In this document: in pieces, positions 30,114 to 43,374 of the stretch
Position numbering within the stretch: position 1 is the first letter of the stretch
How the letters are laid out: the number at the start of each line of letters is the position of its first letter
From: Rhynchopus euleeides
Lineage: Eukaryota; Euglenozoa; Diplonemea; Diplonemida; Diplonemidae
Assembly (NCBI GenBank): GCA_963210315.1
Contig: OY723258.1
Coordinates: 1,364,001 to 1,428,000, forward strand
Reading direction: 5' to 3'
DNA: 64,000 bases
Notes under the pieces: generated by a model
The model's input: only the letters and a program-made list of their open reading frames with translations
Told to the model about the DNA's origin: nothing
Database searches by the model: none
Position numbers and translations under genes: made by a program

Positions 30114-32051
30114 ACCCCCCCGTGAGGCGGTTGTTTCATAAGCCCCTTTCTAGGCTAACGTTTTTTTCCCCCTGCCCCACCTTCCCCTAGTTTGCACAGG
30201 CAGGTGCGGGCCCAGGCCCTGACCTCGCCTGCACCGGAAGTTTATTTTTCAAGCCCAGCCCCGCAGCAGGAGGCGAGACGGACATGCCCCAGATGTCCTG
30301 CTGCAGGCTGGATTTTTGTTCTGTCAGCCCCGACAACTCACCGTGGTCAAAGAGTGCCGACGAGTGTACCAAACTGAGAAGCAACCCTGTTGCATTGACG
30401 TGTGTTTGATGTGTTGTCCCTGTGATCAAAAACTGCTGGGCAGTGTGCCACGGATGCCCCACACCCCCACCCCAACCCCAGGCCCACCCCCACACCCTTC
30501 CCTGGGAAAAACACTGGATTTCAGACGCAACCTGCATAACGAGTGAAGGGTGATCATTCTTGTGCTCCCTTCTACTTCGATTTCACTACCCCCACACCCT
30601 TACCCTGCCTCTGCTCTTGAGGGTCTCTCCATCTACACATCCAGCGCCCCACCACAGTGCAGCTCAACGACACCAGCATTACACGTTAGCGCGCTTGATC
30701 CAAGCGCTGGATCGGCTGGGGAATGGAGGTCGCAGGTTTGCTGCAGACAATCGCTGAGCACGTCGGTGTTATTGGCCTCAGCCTCTTGTCTATTTATGTG
30801 TGGTGGCGGCTGCTGTGGGTGGCGGTGCTGTCCAGGGTATGCGGTTGTCGGGGGTGCGGGGAAACCAAAGCGGGGGGGGGGGGGTGGGGGCGGTGATGTA
30901 CTGCCGGGGAAGGGACAGGGGCTCTGGGAAGTGTGTCGAACACGACCCCTCAGGAATTCATGCATTTCTGTGCTCCTCACTCACGCTGACAGACCTCCCA
31001 GAGAGAGGGGCTGCAACCATGGGCACAACACACCCACCACAGATAAAGGTTCTGTCTGAGGTGTTCGGTGAAACAGGGCAGAAGGGCGCAGTAAAAAAGC
31101 GCAAGCAGGTATGGCGTCCATCCGGTGTCGCACCAGAAAGCCGAATTCGTAACCATCACCTTTTTTGCGCCACGCCGTGGCAGCCAATCGAGTTTACTGG
31201 GATGCTATTGTGGCACTGGGCCATTGAGGGACGCCGCACTTCAGCAAGACACCACCCCGATCCCCCTTGATTGTTGACCACTCTGCATGCACGCAAACAG
31301 CCTTACTCTGCAGTCAATGCGGCACACAAGAGGAGGGGGCTTGATACACCAGAACGAGGGGAGTCCGCCGAATCGACAGACTCGTGACCAGGTGGGGTTG
31401 CCTCGGCAGCACAGTGCTGTGTTGTGCCGTGGGTGCCCGAATAGAACATGGGATCGCATATCAGACTGCCACCTCCAGGTGTTTTAACACTGCGGGATTT
31501 ACAGTGAATTCCTGAACTTCCGAGTTGGACACCCCCGTTGGGCTCCCCTTGTGTAGTTTGATAACTTGCCTTCACACGCACCTACTGACCTAGCACGCCC
31601 CCCTTCATTGCACATGGCAAAGTAATGCCGCCCGACCTAGGCGCGGGTATTTCTTTGTCGCCACCCACCCTCTCTGTGGACTGTGCGCAAGCCTGCCTGT
31701 GTGGGCCCGCCCTTGTCCTGCTAGCTCTTGCCTGCCGCCCATCATCGTGGTTTCTGCCCCTGCTGAGTGCGTAGCTTCTCGAGCCCACCACCCCATCCCT
31801 GTGGGGAGTGGGGAGCTGTGCTGGCCCGAACCTCTGTGCGTTAGGCTGAACGGATCCACCCCTCCCTCATTGTAACTCCCAACCACGGCACCAGATGTTG
31901 CTTCTGCACACAACTTGACATCAGCAGTGCGGAGCCCGTCTGTTATCTCCAACACCACACCACCCCAGGGCAGGGCTGGGCAGGCCCTCGGCAGCACACA
32001 GGGGCGGCACTGCGGTGTCGGCCTGTGGCATCCTGCCACGGGAGGCACTGC
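30114..32051. other. Gene-free spacer of about 1.9 kb
   Basis: No supported gene. Weak open frames (for example 30800-31270) lack domains and coding composition. The last 130 bases are the likely 5' untranslated region of the giant coiled-coil gene. Confidence 0.45.
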
Positions 32052-35000
32052 ATGTCTCTGGAGCAGGAGCATAAAGGCCGCGCGCTGCTCCAAGAGTACC
32101 AGCGCGAGGTGAAGGCTTCTGGGGGCACTGCCGGCGACTTCCTGAACAAGAGCATGAGCGTTGGGGCGGCGGACAACCGCCCGTCGTACGATGAGCTCAT
32201 GCTGAAGCAGCGCGAGGCGGAGGCAGACCTGGCACGTCTGATCGAGCACAGCCAGAATGTCAACAACTTCGAGGCGATGAGCCAGGTCAGCAGCATCAAC
32301 ACCGCCCCCCACTTCCAGCACCATGCGGGCTCGCCGCCTGGGGATGTCTCATTCTTCGACAGCAGGCCAAACGGTGGGTATCTGACATTCCGCTGCCACA
32401 ACGGGTCTGTGTCGTATGCATGTGATGGGGACCCGCGGCCGGAGTTCCGGCGGGCGCATTTTGTGTTCAACCAGAAGAATATCTACGTGCAGTTCCTGGA
32501 TATCGAGAAGGAGACGCTGATCCCGCTGAACGAAGCGAACGACATCATCCCGCGGATGCTGGAGATGTTCGAGGCGGCTGGGGTGGAGCACAACCTGCAC
32601 CAGCGGCAGCTGCTTAAGATGTTCCTCTCGCGGGACAGGCTGCTGCGGGCAACCCGGCAGCTGTGGAGCACAGAGAGCACGAAGTCTGCCGCCCTGCAGA
32701 TTGAACTCGACAGGCAACGCAGGAATGCGCCCGGCGCCACGGCGGACCTGCAAGCGTCTCTGCGGAAGCTGCAGCAGGAGTCGCAGCAGCGCGACGCGGA
32801 GCGTGCCTCAGTCATCGAAAGCCTGCAGAAGCAGCTGCGTGACGCGGGGCCCACAGGCGCCACCCTCACACCCGAGCTGCAGCAGGAGCTGCTGGACCTG
32901 CGCAAGATCAACCAGGAGCTGAACGATGAGCTCGAGCGGCGCAGCGCCCTCGAGACGCGCCGCTCCAAGGTGGACGACGAGAAGTCGCACATGGTGGACA
33001 TGCTGCTCAGCCGCAACGAAGAGATGCAGGCCGAACGCGAGACTCTGCACCAGCAGCTGACGGAGGCCCTGCAGGCCGCCGAGCAGCTCCGTGCAGGGCA
33101 GGCCCCGCCGCCGGCAGACGACTCCTCTGCCCCCCTGCAGGCAGCGCTGAGCAACGCACAGGCACAGATCCGCAGCCTGGAGGAGGCGCTCGCACAGCAG
33201 GCGCAACCAACCGCCGACCCACGCCTGGCAGAGCTGTGCACGGCACTGGAGACCACCAGCACGGCGCTGGATGAGACCAAGGCCCTGAACGACCGCTGGG
33301 CGGAGGCAGATGCACAGCGCGCTGCCTACGTCGCCACAGTGGAGGCAGCAAGGGATGCGGCGGAGCAGGCACGTGCCCAGGCAGCAGGCCTTGCGGAGCA
33401 GCGTGCGGCAGAGCTGCAGGCGTTGAGCGCCTCAGCGGAGCGGTCCTCTGCGGATGCGGCAGGTGCGCTGGAGGCAAGGCTTGCGGAAGCGCAGCGCGAG
33501 GCACAGCAACTGCGCCCAGAGGCAGGCCAGGCGGCGGTGCTGCGTGGGCAGCTGAGCCACCTGCAGGGCGCGTACGGCAGCCTCGAGACGGCTTATGACG
33601 AGGCGTCGCAGCTCCTCGCAGCCATGCAGGGTGCTGGCGAGGCGGAGGCTGCCTTCGTGCTGGCGCTGGAGCAGCAGATGGCGCAGGCTGAGGCGCACCA
33701 CGCCTCTGTGTCGGAGGACAAGATGCAAGGGATGCAGCGCAACGTGTCCGACCTGGAGAGGAGCCTGTCGTCGACACGCTCGCACGCCACCAAGCGCGAG
33801 GAGGAGTTGCGGGGCAGCGTAGCCGAGCTGGAGGCGGCGGTGTCGCAGGAGCGGCAGAAGAACGCAGAGCTGCAGAGTCGTGTGCAGGCCAGCGAGGCGG
33901 GTGTGGCGGGCATGCAGGAGCAGCTGCGCCAGGCAGCGGACCACGCTGCTGCGGGCAAGGCTGCGGAGCAGCGCCTGCAGCAGGAGGCGGAGGCTGCGGA
34001 GGGGCGGTGCCGTGCCCTGTGGGCAGACGTGCAGGAGGAGCGCAGCCGCAGCAGCGCGCTCATTGCGGAGCTGGAGCGCCAGCTGGAGGAGGCGGTCGGC
34101 ATCTGCAGCGAGCGGGCACGGTGGGGCGAGGCGCAGATGCGGAGCCTGGGGGGCGAGTCCGACGCAGCGGAGCTGCGGGAGCTGCGATCGCAGGCAGAGA
34201 GGGCAGAGGCGGCCCTCGCCGAGGCACGCCACGAGGCAGCGCGCTCCCGCGAACGCTGCACCCAGCTCGAGGCTGCGGCGCAGCGCGCTGCCAGCGAGGC
34301 GCAACAGGCACGCGACATGCTCTCCGCCCTCGAGGCGCACGCATCGCAGGCCGAGCAGTTCCTGCAGAGCCGCATGGCCAGCGACGAGGCTGTGGCGCGG
34401 CACGTCGCCTCCCTCGAGGAGCAGCTGCAGGCTGGGCAGAGCGCCAAGAGCACCGAGCTCGCGCAGCTGCAGGCACAGGTTGATGACGCGGCACGCGAGG
34501 CTGCTGCCGAGCGGGCCAAGGTTCAGTCGCTGGAGGCAGAGGCGCAGCAGGCCCAGGCGGCAGCAGCGGAGGCACGGGATCAGGCCAGCCGCACCCACCA
34601 GCTGCAGGAGCAGGCCGCACAGGCAGAGCGCATGCAGCAGTCGCTCCAGGCTGAGCAGGCCCAGCTTCAGGAGAAGGTCGCAGAGTACGAGGCAGCCCTG
34701 CAGCAGTACCGCACCCTGCAGGACGACCACAGCGCCAGCGACGCAGGCAAGCAGCAGTATGTCGAGGAGCTGGAGGGGCGCCAGCGGCAGCACGCCGAGG
34801 ATGCGCAGCGCCTGCAGGAGGAGGTGCAGCGTGCCCAGGGCGAGGCGCAGCAGGCCCGTGAGGAGGCGGGCGCCCTGCAGGAAGAGGTGCAGCGCATGGC
34901 GGCATTCAAGGCGGAGGCCGAGGCGCTGGCGGAGGCGGCTGCGCGTGTGGAGGCGCTGCAGCAGAGCCACAGGGACGCAGAGGCCACCATCGCTGCCCTG

Positions 35001-38000
35001 CAGGACGAGGCTGCGGAATGGCAGCGTCTCAACGAGGAGCGTGCGGCTGCCGAGGCGCAGCGGCAGGAGAAGTGTGAGGAGCTGGAGCGCAGCGTGGCGG
35101 AGGTGGGGTGTGCGAAGGACGCTGCGGAGCAGCGCTGTGCAGAGCTGGACGCAGGCCGGGCCGGGCTGGAGGAGGAGCGCGCGCAGCTGCAGGACCGCTG
35201 CGCTGCGTTGGAGGTGCAGGCCGCCGCAAGCGACAGCAGCGAGCGCCTGCAGCAGCTGCAGGGCGTGGTTGCCCAGCTGGAGGCAGAGGCTGCCTCGCAC
35301 AGCAGCCTTGCGGCAGAGCTGGTGGCAGCCACGCAGCAGATGGCTGAGCATGCAGAGGGGCACGACGCTGCGCAGGCCGAGCTGCGCACCCAGCTGGAAG
35401 ACGCACGCAGGGAGTGCGACGAGCTGAAGGACATGCCGCCGCAGGTGGATGAGGCGGCCCTGACAGAGGCGAAGGCCGAGCTGGCCGAGTCCCAGCAGAA
35501 GGTCGAGAGCCTGGAGGCGGCTGTCGCGGAGCTGCAGGGGAAGCATGCGGAGGAGGGGGAGAGCGTGCGTGCAGCAGAGGCGCGTGTGGAGGGCGTGGAG
35601 AAGGAGGTGGCAGACCTGAAGGCCGCATTGGAGAGCACCGACGCCGCGCTTGCCACGGCGCTGGAGCGGGCGCGCGAGCAGGAAGAGCTGCTCCAGGCAG
35701 GCACGAAGAGCTGCGAGGAGCTTGAGGCGGACCGCAGCGAAGCACGGCAGCTCATCGAACGCCTGGAGGAGGAAAACAAGGAGCTGTCGGCAGCCGCGCA
35801 AGACACAGCGGCAGCAGAGGAGCAGCGCATGGCGCACGTGCAGCAGCTGGAGGCCACTGTGGCCGACCTGAAGGAGGGCGCCGCATCCCGCGATACAGCT
35901 GACCAGTCTCTGGAGCTGCAGGAGGCTCTGTCGCAGGTCGCTGCGCTGAAGGCGTCGATCGCCGAGCATGAGAGCTCCCTCGATGAAGCCGTGCGGCATG
36001 CGGAGGAGCAGAGCGAGGCGGAAGCTGCGCGTGTGGCAGCAGTTACCGAGCTGGAGGAGAAGCGGGACGAACAGCAGGCCCAGGTGGCAGCGCTGGAGGA
36101 AGAGAAGCGCGACCTGCAGGACGCTGTGCAGCGCCTCGAAGCTGCGGTGGATGAGGCTGTCGAGACGGCTGTCGCGCGCAGCTCAGAGGAGCAGCAGCGC
36201 ATCGATACTGTGCAGAGCCTCGAGGCACAGCTTGCCGAGGCACGCACCGAGCTGGGTGGTGCAGACGCGCGTGCAACACAGGACGCAGAGCAGGAGCAGG
36301 TGAGACTGCAGCTCTCGGAGGCACAGGCTGCGGCAAAGCGCTTCGAGGATGAGCTGTGCGAGGCAGAGGATGCGAAGGCTGAGCTCGAGGAGGCCCTGCA
36401 GGCGCTGCGTACATCCTCTGCAGCAGAGGCCACTGCCGCGCAGGCCACACTCGCCGACACCGAGGCCTCTGTGGCACGCCTGCAGCAGCAGGTCGATGCG
36501 CAGGAGCAGGCCGCACCCCAGGAGGGGGCAGAGCGCCTCCAGCAGGAGCTGGACGAGGCGACGTCCGCCGCCCGGCGCCTCCGGAAGGAGAACGAAGAGC
36601 TGCAGGAGGCGCTGCGTGAGATGGAGGAGGAGCACGAGGAGGAGGGCACGGCTGCTCCCGCCCCGGCTGCTGCCACGCAGGGAGGGGTGGGTGAGGAGGA
36701 CATGCAGGCACTGCGCGACCTGGTGGCACAGCACGAGGCGGCGCTTGATGACTACGCACGTATCATGCAGGAGCGCGAGGCGCACACCGACAGCCTCGCG
36801 ACAGAGCCGCACCGTGAGGGCGAAGCCAAGGTGGAGGCAGAGCAGGTGGAGGAGCAGGAGCAGGGGCAGGGGCAGGAGCAGGAGCAGGGGCAGGGGCAGG
36901 AGGATGCCGCCGCCGCCCTGCGCCAGCAGATGGACGAACAGAAGGAAGCGGCAGACGCGCTGCTTGCCGAAGTGCAGGCCTCGCTGGACACCACACGCGA
37001 TGGCCTTTGCAATGCCGAGGCGCAGCTGCAGGAGGCGAGGGACGCCCACGCCGCCACCACCCAGGAGCTGCAGGCGCTGCAGGAGGAAGCTAAGTCGTGG
37101 GCCGAGCCCAAGCCCTCCCCCGCACAGGACAGCGAGGAGCTGGCGGCCCTCCAGGACCAGCTGGAGCAGGAGCAGGACACCGCCGCCACCCTGCGCGAGC
37201 GGATGGACGAACAGAAGGAAGCGGCAGACACGCTGCTTGCGGAAGTGCGGGCCTCGCTGGACACCACACGCGAGCGCCTCTCCGATGCCGAAACACAGCT
37301 GCAGGAGGCGAGGGACGCCCACGCCACCACCTCCCAGGAGCTGCAGGCGCTGCAGACCGAGGCTGAGTCGCGCGCCGAGCCCAACGCCACCCTGCAGGAC
37401 AACAGCGAGGAGCTGGCGTCCCTCCGGGACCAGCTGGCGCAGGCACAGGAAGCCATCACACATGACGATTCCCACCTCGAAACTGGTCTGGATGAACTGC
37501 GCGCTAAGTGCACTGCCGCAGAGCAGGAGCTCGCATCGGTGAAGGAAGACGCCAGCTCTGCAGAAGCCACATCGCAGGCAGCGATACTGGCGCTGCAGCA
37601 GGAGGCGGAGGAGAAGGCCAAACAGCTGAAGGCTTTGGAGAAGACAGTCGACGAGATGGAGATGCTGCGCGACGACTACGAGGAGGCCACAGCACAGCTC
37701 GACGAAGCTGAGGCGGGCCTTGCCGAAGCGAACAAGGTATATTGCCAGTTCACTGCTATCCAGACTCCCAAGCTGCTGTCAGGTGCCCCCCTCCCCCCAG
37801 CCTGGTGCACATCTGGGTGGGTGTGACGGGAGGCTCCTCTTCGTTACATTCCTGACAATTGATTGTTACGCCAAGCCAGCACACCCCACACCACCACCCC
37901 ACACAGAACCTGCAGCAGGCCGAGGAACGGGCGACCGCTGCCACCGCTGCCCTCGAGCAGCACCAGCAGGGGGAAGGCAACCTGCAGGCAGAGCATGACT

Positions 38001-40921
38001 CCCTGCAGGTGGCGCTGAGTGAGGCTGCAGCTCAGCAGCAGGTATGTTTGCGGTGGTCGCTGGTGGGGGGTGGGAGTGGGGGGGGGTGGGGAGCGCTTCG
38101 TTGGCGGGACGTTGTCCCACCCCACCATCATGTTGCAGGAGCTGCGTGATGAGCTGACGCTGCGGCAGGTGGAGGTCGCAAGCAAGACACAGGAGGCTGC
38201 TGCCGCTGACGAGGCTCTGGTGCAGAAGAGCAGCGAGGCGGATGGGCTGCGTGTCGCACTGGATGTATGGCACTGGAGATCACTCTATCTGCCAGGATCT
38301 TGCGGCTGTTAACGGGATGGGTGGGGGGCGGGCAGGTTTGCCTGTGGGAGGACTGGTGTTTCTCACAGGGGGTGCTTGCACTTTGTACTGCATTCTCCTG
38401 CGCTCCGTACGGCACGCACCCTTTTGTTGTTTGGGTTCAACACTTTTCACCGACTTCAGGATTCCAAGGCGCAGATTGCGACCCTCCGTACGCAACTCGA
38501 GGAGGCACGGAGCAGTGCTGCGGCAGGTGACACTGCAAAGGCTGCTGCGATGGAGAGCGGCCTCGGCAAGCGTGTCGAGGAGTTGGAGCGGGCGCTGGCC
38601 GAGCTGCGGGCGGAGCGCAGTATGGAGGTGGCATCTGACGACAGCAGCGGCGAGTCGGACAGCTGGGCTGACATTACCGACATCGACGAGATGCGCAAGG
38701 CATGCCAGAGTGTTGCTTGGCGTGCAACGCCACATCATGGGGGTGACGGGTGGGGCGATTTTTATGCTGTGCGCCTCGAGGCACAGTTGTTGATGTGTAG
38801 CTGTTCTCTTGTGTGTGACAGGCTTGCCGTACCACCACCACCACCACCCACACCCCTGCACCACAGGTGGCACGCGAGGTGCGCGACGCCGAGGGTGTTG
38901 TGCTGTCACGTGTGGAGGATGCGGAGGTGAAGCTCGCTGAGGCGGAGGACGAGGTGATTGCCTGCCAGCGGCAGCTCAACGAGGCGGAGGAGCAGATCAC
39001 TGCCCTGACGGAGACGGTGGCGGTGGAGCGCGAGAAGGCAACCCTGGCCGCGGCAGAGGCGGAGGAGCTGCGGTTGGCGGCAGGGCAGCGCGAGTGCGAC
39101 GTCGGCGAGTTTGAAGACCTGGTGACGGGGCTGCGCAGGTCGGAAGGCAACACGGGCATGCAGGACATGCTGGGCAAGATGGAGACCGTCATCGCAGACC
39201 TGAAGGGCGAACTCGCCATCACACGCGACGAGGCTGCCAAGGCCAAGGCGGAAGGCGAGTCCCTGCGCCAGCGCGACCTGCAGCTCTCGACAGACCAGCA
39301 GACCGCACAGCAGGCACAGCTCGCCCTCGAGGCTGCCGAGTCGCAGCGCGATGTCGCAGTCTCCAAGCTGCAGCTTGTGGAGCGGGAGCGTGACGACGCA
39401 CTGCGCGAGGTTGCCGAGGCCGTTGCGAAGAGGATGGAAGCCGCCTCTGCGCTGGAGGCAATGCGCGGCCCCCAGGCCAGCACCTCCGCCAAGGCAGTCT
39501 ACGAGGCTACCGCAGCATCGCTGCGCGAGCGCATCTCTGTCCTGGAGTCCGAGGTGTCTGTCATGCAGCACCGCCTCGACGACGCCGCCGCTGCCGAGTC
39601 CGCAGCACAGGCAGCACGTGACGACCTCATTCAACAGAGGGACGAGGCGCTGCGCGATGCTGGAGACGCACGCCGTGCTGCCGATGCAGCAGAGCTTGCT
39701 GCCGAGGACCACCTGCAGTCCGCCGAGCGCCTGCAGCGCGAAGTCGCCAAGGTGACCGACTGCCTGGAGACTGCACAGCGTGCCCTGGAGGCGGCGGAGA
39801 TGCACAACACTAACGAGGAGGAGGGCACGCAGCCCCTCACCGAGCAGATCACCCGCCTGGCACAGGAGGCGGACGAGGCACGGCAGGACGCAGAGTCGCT
39901 CAAGGCAGAGCTCTTCAAGGCAAAGGAGGAGGCGCGTGCCGAGTCGCGCCGCGCCGAGGCTGCCGAGCAGGAGCTCAGCGAGGCACGGCATGTGGAGTGC
40001 TGCCTGAAGGACGAGATCACGGAGTTCCAGAGCACCGTGTCCATGCTGACGGAGGAGATCTCGACGCACAGGCGCCTCGCCACCTCCACCATGACGGCGC
40101 CGGGGTCGACGGAGGCATATGCCCTCCGCATCAAATGCGCCCAGCTGGAACAGGAGATCACCGCACAGCGCAAAGACCCTGCTGCCGGCGAGGACACCAC
40201 TGCGCACGAGACCCGCGACCTCGCCAACAGCGAGGGAGCTCTGCTCGCAGAGGCTGTCTCCCGCACGCTGCGCACCGCCGCCGAGCTGTGGGAGCTCTGC
40301 CCGCAGCTGCGCGCCAAGATGAAGGAGTCGGGCGGCACCGACGGGGATCTGCCCCGCCTTGCGAAGTGCCTCGAGGCGCTGGTGCGCTCCGTCAACCGCA
40401 AGATGCACAGTGCGGAGGACTACCTCGCCTCCTTCATCGCACACCTCGGGCAGCTCAGCCGCTCGACCCGCGCGCCTGGCACCGAAGACCCCCTCTGCGC
40501 CGTGCTGCTGGGGCATCACCGCGAGGTGTGGTGCCGGGGTGCCGAGGCTGCCTACAACGTTGTCGCTGCGGCGCACCGCCACACGCGTGAGATCCTGGAT
40601 GACGTGGAGGGAGCGTCGGGCGACCACGTCTCAGCTCTGGTGGAGCAGCTGTCGCAGGCGCGTGCCGATGCCGACGCGCTGTGGTCACCCGAAAACCTGT
40701 CGCAGCGCCGCGAGCGGCTCCTCTTCGACACCCCCAGCAGCGACGCCTCGTCGAAGCACGGCACGACTCCCATCCCGACCCCGCCCCACGGCAGCTCGGG
40801 CGACGCGCGTGACCTCCGCTCCGAGGTGAACAGGCTGCGCAACGACAACACACGCCTGATGGCGCTGCTGAAGACCCTCAAGGAGACGACGGTTCTCCCT
40901 CCTGGCGTCGGCAGTTCCTAG
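32052..40921 (+). CDS. Giant coiled-coil protein, five exons, about 2,746 residues
   Basis: Exons are 32052-37736, 37907-38041, 38139-38264, 38460-38699 and 38867-40921, all joined in phase 0. The donors are GTATAT, GTATGT, GTATGG and the rare GCATGC; all introns end AG. The first ATG (MSLEQEHKGRALL) is used as start. The first 230 residues are globular (GDVSFFDSRPNGGYLTFRCH, EANDIIPRMLEMFEAAG). Most of the remainder is uninterrupted Glu/Gln/Ala/Leu/Arg heptad-like helix, as in centrosomal, basal-body or golgin-type scaffolds. A 273-bp tandem duplication (repeat units from 36930 and 37203, DEQKEAADALLAEV/DEQKEAADTLLAEV) and an EQ/GQ-rich hinge (36850-36900) lie near the end of exon 1. The last 200 residues are partly globular (RTLRTAAELWELCPQLRAKM). 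The sequence supports a cytoskeletal role only in a general way. Confidence 0.85.
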
Positions 40922-43374
40922 TGGGGATGGGGTGGAGAGGGGGTGTGAGGCTGGGGCTAAGCTCCTCCTTGCGGAGCCCCGGAACAACATCCCGGCATGT
41001 GGTGGTCGGTGAAGAAGAGAATGGGTCAAACAAAAACAAACCGCTGTGAAAGCTGATGATGGGATGGGGGAGAGTGGGCAGCATCGGAGATGTGAGGTCG
41101 AGGAGGAGAGAGAGAGAGGGGGGGTTGGGTTGGGTGTGTTGGGTTGTTTGACGTTGATTTGGTTTCCTCTCTGGAGGTGTGCGTGTGTGTGGTGAACCGC
41201 TTTTTGTGTGGGGAGATCCTGCGCGGATCATAGCCCACCCTGTGCGTGTGTGTGTAGGGGTGCTGTTGCAGGTTTGCGGAGGGCGAGTGTGTGTGATGAG
41301 GATGTTGCCCTCCATCCCCCCCCTCCCTCCATCACCCGCATAACCGGGAAAGAATTCGAGAGAACGGATTTTATCCCTTTCGATCCCAGCTGCACAGCTG
41401 TATGCGTGGAGAATGAATCTTTCAACACGACGGATGCAACAGACTTTCGATAAGGCCCGTCATTTTGCACCTCCTCTATTCTGCTGTGGCCGATAGGGGC
41501 GTGGGGTGTGCGTAGAGAGGGCGTGTTGCATTCCAAATCGGCGTTGCTTTTCTGATTTACGAAAGGAGGGGGGATGGCAGATGCTGAAACGAGAGATATG
41601 GGGCACGGGGTGGGGGGGGGGGCACCGCCACCCCCATCCCCTCCCCTGACAGATCGCAAGAAATACCTAAATCTACATGAAGAGGGAAGGGGGGGGGGGC
41701 ACACTACTTTTGTGTCTTCCACCTGATTGCCCTCCCCCCCTCCCCGTCCCGGACTGCCGCAGGCCGGTGCGCCGGGTTCCCCCCCCCCCCCCTCCCTACC
41801 CCCCCCCATTAAATAGAGCCCTTTTTTGGTGGACCTTTTTTGCCGTTCGTACAAACAAAGAACACAATCCCAAGCCTCCTTTCGCCTTCCCCGCCCCCTT
41901 TCCCTTTCCCCCCCACCCTGCCCATCCGCCTTTTTTTGACTCGGACACCTCCCCTCTTGTGCTGGGCTGCAGGGGGGTGGCGGGAGGAAAATCTCTGTGG
42001 GCGATTCACTGAATTAGGGCACGTGAGGCATATTGCTAGAACACTGGACGAACAGCAGACTGCTCATGCGTTGAGTTGTCTGCTGAACCCGGTGTCGGGG
42101 GAAGCTGTTTGATTTTCGAGGCGGGGGGGAGGGGAGAATGCTGGGTGAGATAATAGGAGATGTGGTGTATGTTCCCCCGAGATGCAACCCTTCGAACCGC
42201 ACGAAAGAAGTCGCGAATAGGTGGCGCCCCCCCCGCGGTGAAGGGCGGGGGGGTGGGGGTGGTGGTGTCATTTCTGGTTTCGCTTTTTATTGTTGCAACA
42301 CACCGGCTGCATATATCGCACGATCCTCACTTCTGTTTTTTGGTAAAACACACCCCGTGTGGTAGAGAAAATACGGCAAGAGTCTCGCTGGGTCGGAAGA
42401 GCAGATGGTTCCCGCAACAGCTCCCGGGGAGCAGCGGGTATTTCGCATAGGATACCGGATGTGTGAACACGTTTGTGCGGTTTGTTCTGTGTTGTGTGAA
42501 CATGTGTGTGTGTGTATGCTCCACCCAACCCGACACATTTCTGTACTTCAGACAGGTAAGGTCACTCGACACGCGGGGGGGGGGGGGGTTTGTGTGTGGT
42601 TTTTCTGCCGGTGGAAGCGATCAATGCAAAAATCATCTGAAAGGAAGACTCGAGAGACTGCTGCTGTATTTTACTTTTTTTTTGCTTCTTCGCATTTTTT
42701 TGGCAAGCAAATCCTTGTTGGGGGGGGGGGGGGGGGATGGTGGCACGGGACCGAGAGGGGACGGGGAGGGGCCTGAACAAGGGATGGGTGGGAAGGGATA
42801 GGTCGGGATAATAATTAATTCAGGTTCGCGCCGTGCCCCCACCACCACCACCGCCACCGCCACCGCCACCACTTCCAACCCCGTTCACTCACCTGCAACT
42901 GGAGTGGCAGCTGGATGGGGCGTGTAAGGATTGGGAGAAGAGATACAGAGACAGAGACAAGAGAGGAAGAGTGCCGAACCGACCTGACAACGAAGGAGGC
43001 CCTATCGACGTGCATGCATTTGCTCTGGTTTGCGCTTCGCTTCGTATTGCAAGGGATCGGCATGCTGTCGAAACACGCTTGAGACGAGAGAGAGAGAGGG
43101 GGGGTGGGATGGGGGGGTGGAGGAGGCTTTTGTCGCCAATCGGTTAAGCTCCAGCAGTCTTCAGCGTTTTGAAACCGCACCAATGCCCTCCCCCCCCCCC
43201 CCCCCCACACCGCGTGGCGAAGCTTATCCCTCCCCCCCTCCTCCCCAGAGAATAGGAAGGAAAAAAATCCCGCCCGTCGGGGCAACGGAGATTCTGTGTA
43301 CGAATGGGGAAAAATGTGCTTGCAAGCCCCCACCCCACCCCCACCCCCCACCCTTGCACGATAGTTTTTTTTAA
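40922..43374. other. Gene-free spacer with microsatellites and a retroelement repeat scrap
   Basis: G- and C-runs, GAGA tracts (41101-41120, 43084-43100) and a CCACCG array (42838-42872). At 41843-41876 there is a diverged copy of the B repeat of the VIPER/Ngaro-like element found at 54069. No gene seen. Confidence 0.55.
41843..41876 (+). repeat. Isolated copy of a retroelement split-repeat (B type)
   Basis: CCGTTCGTACAAACAAAGAAC followed by a diverged ACAATCCCAAGCC matches the B repeat at 54069-54109, with no retroelement genes nearby. Confidence 0.7.

Noticed and set aside
30800..31270. 156-codon ORF before the giant coiled-coil gene
   Set aside because: It starts in a G-run and shows no domain or repeat. 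Not supported.
33432..35999. Long minus-strand open frame (855 codons) opposite the giant coiled-coil gene
   Set aside because: It is a Leu/Arg/Cys-rich antisense shadow of GC-rich Glu/Gln/Ala codons; no domain and no own start context. Similar shadows at 34667-36703, 38906-40627, 46679-48550 and 60122-61768 were rejected for the same reason.
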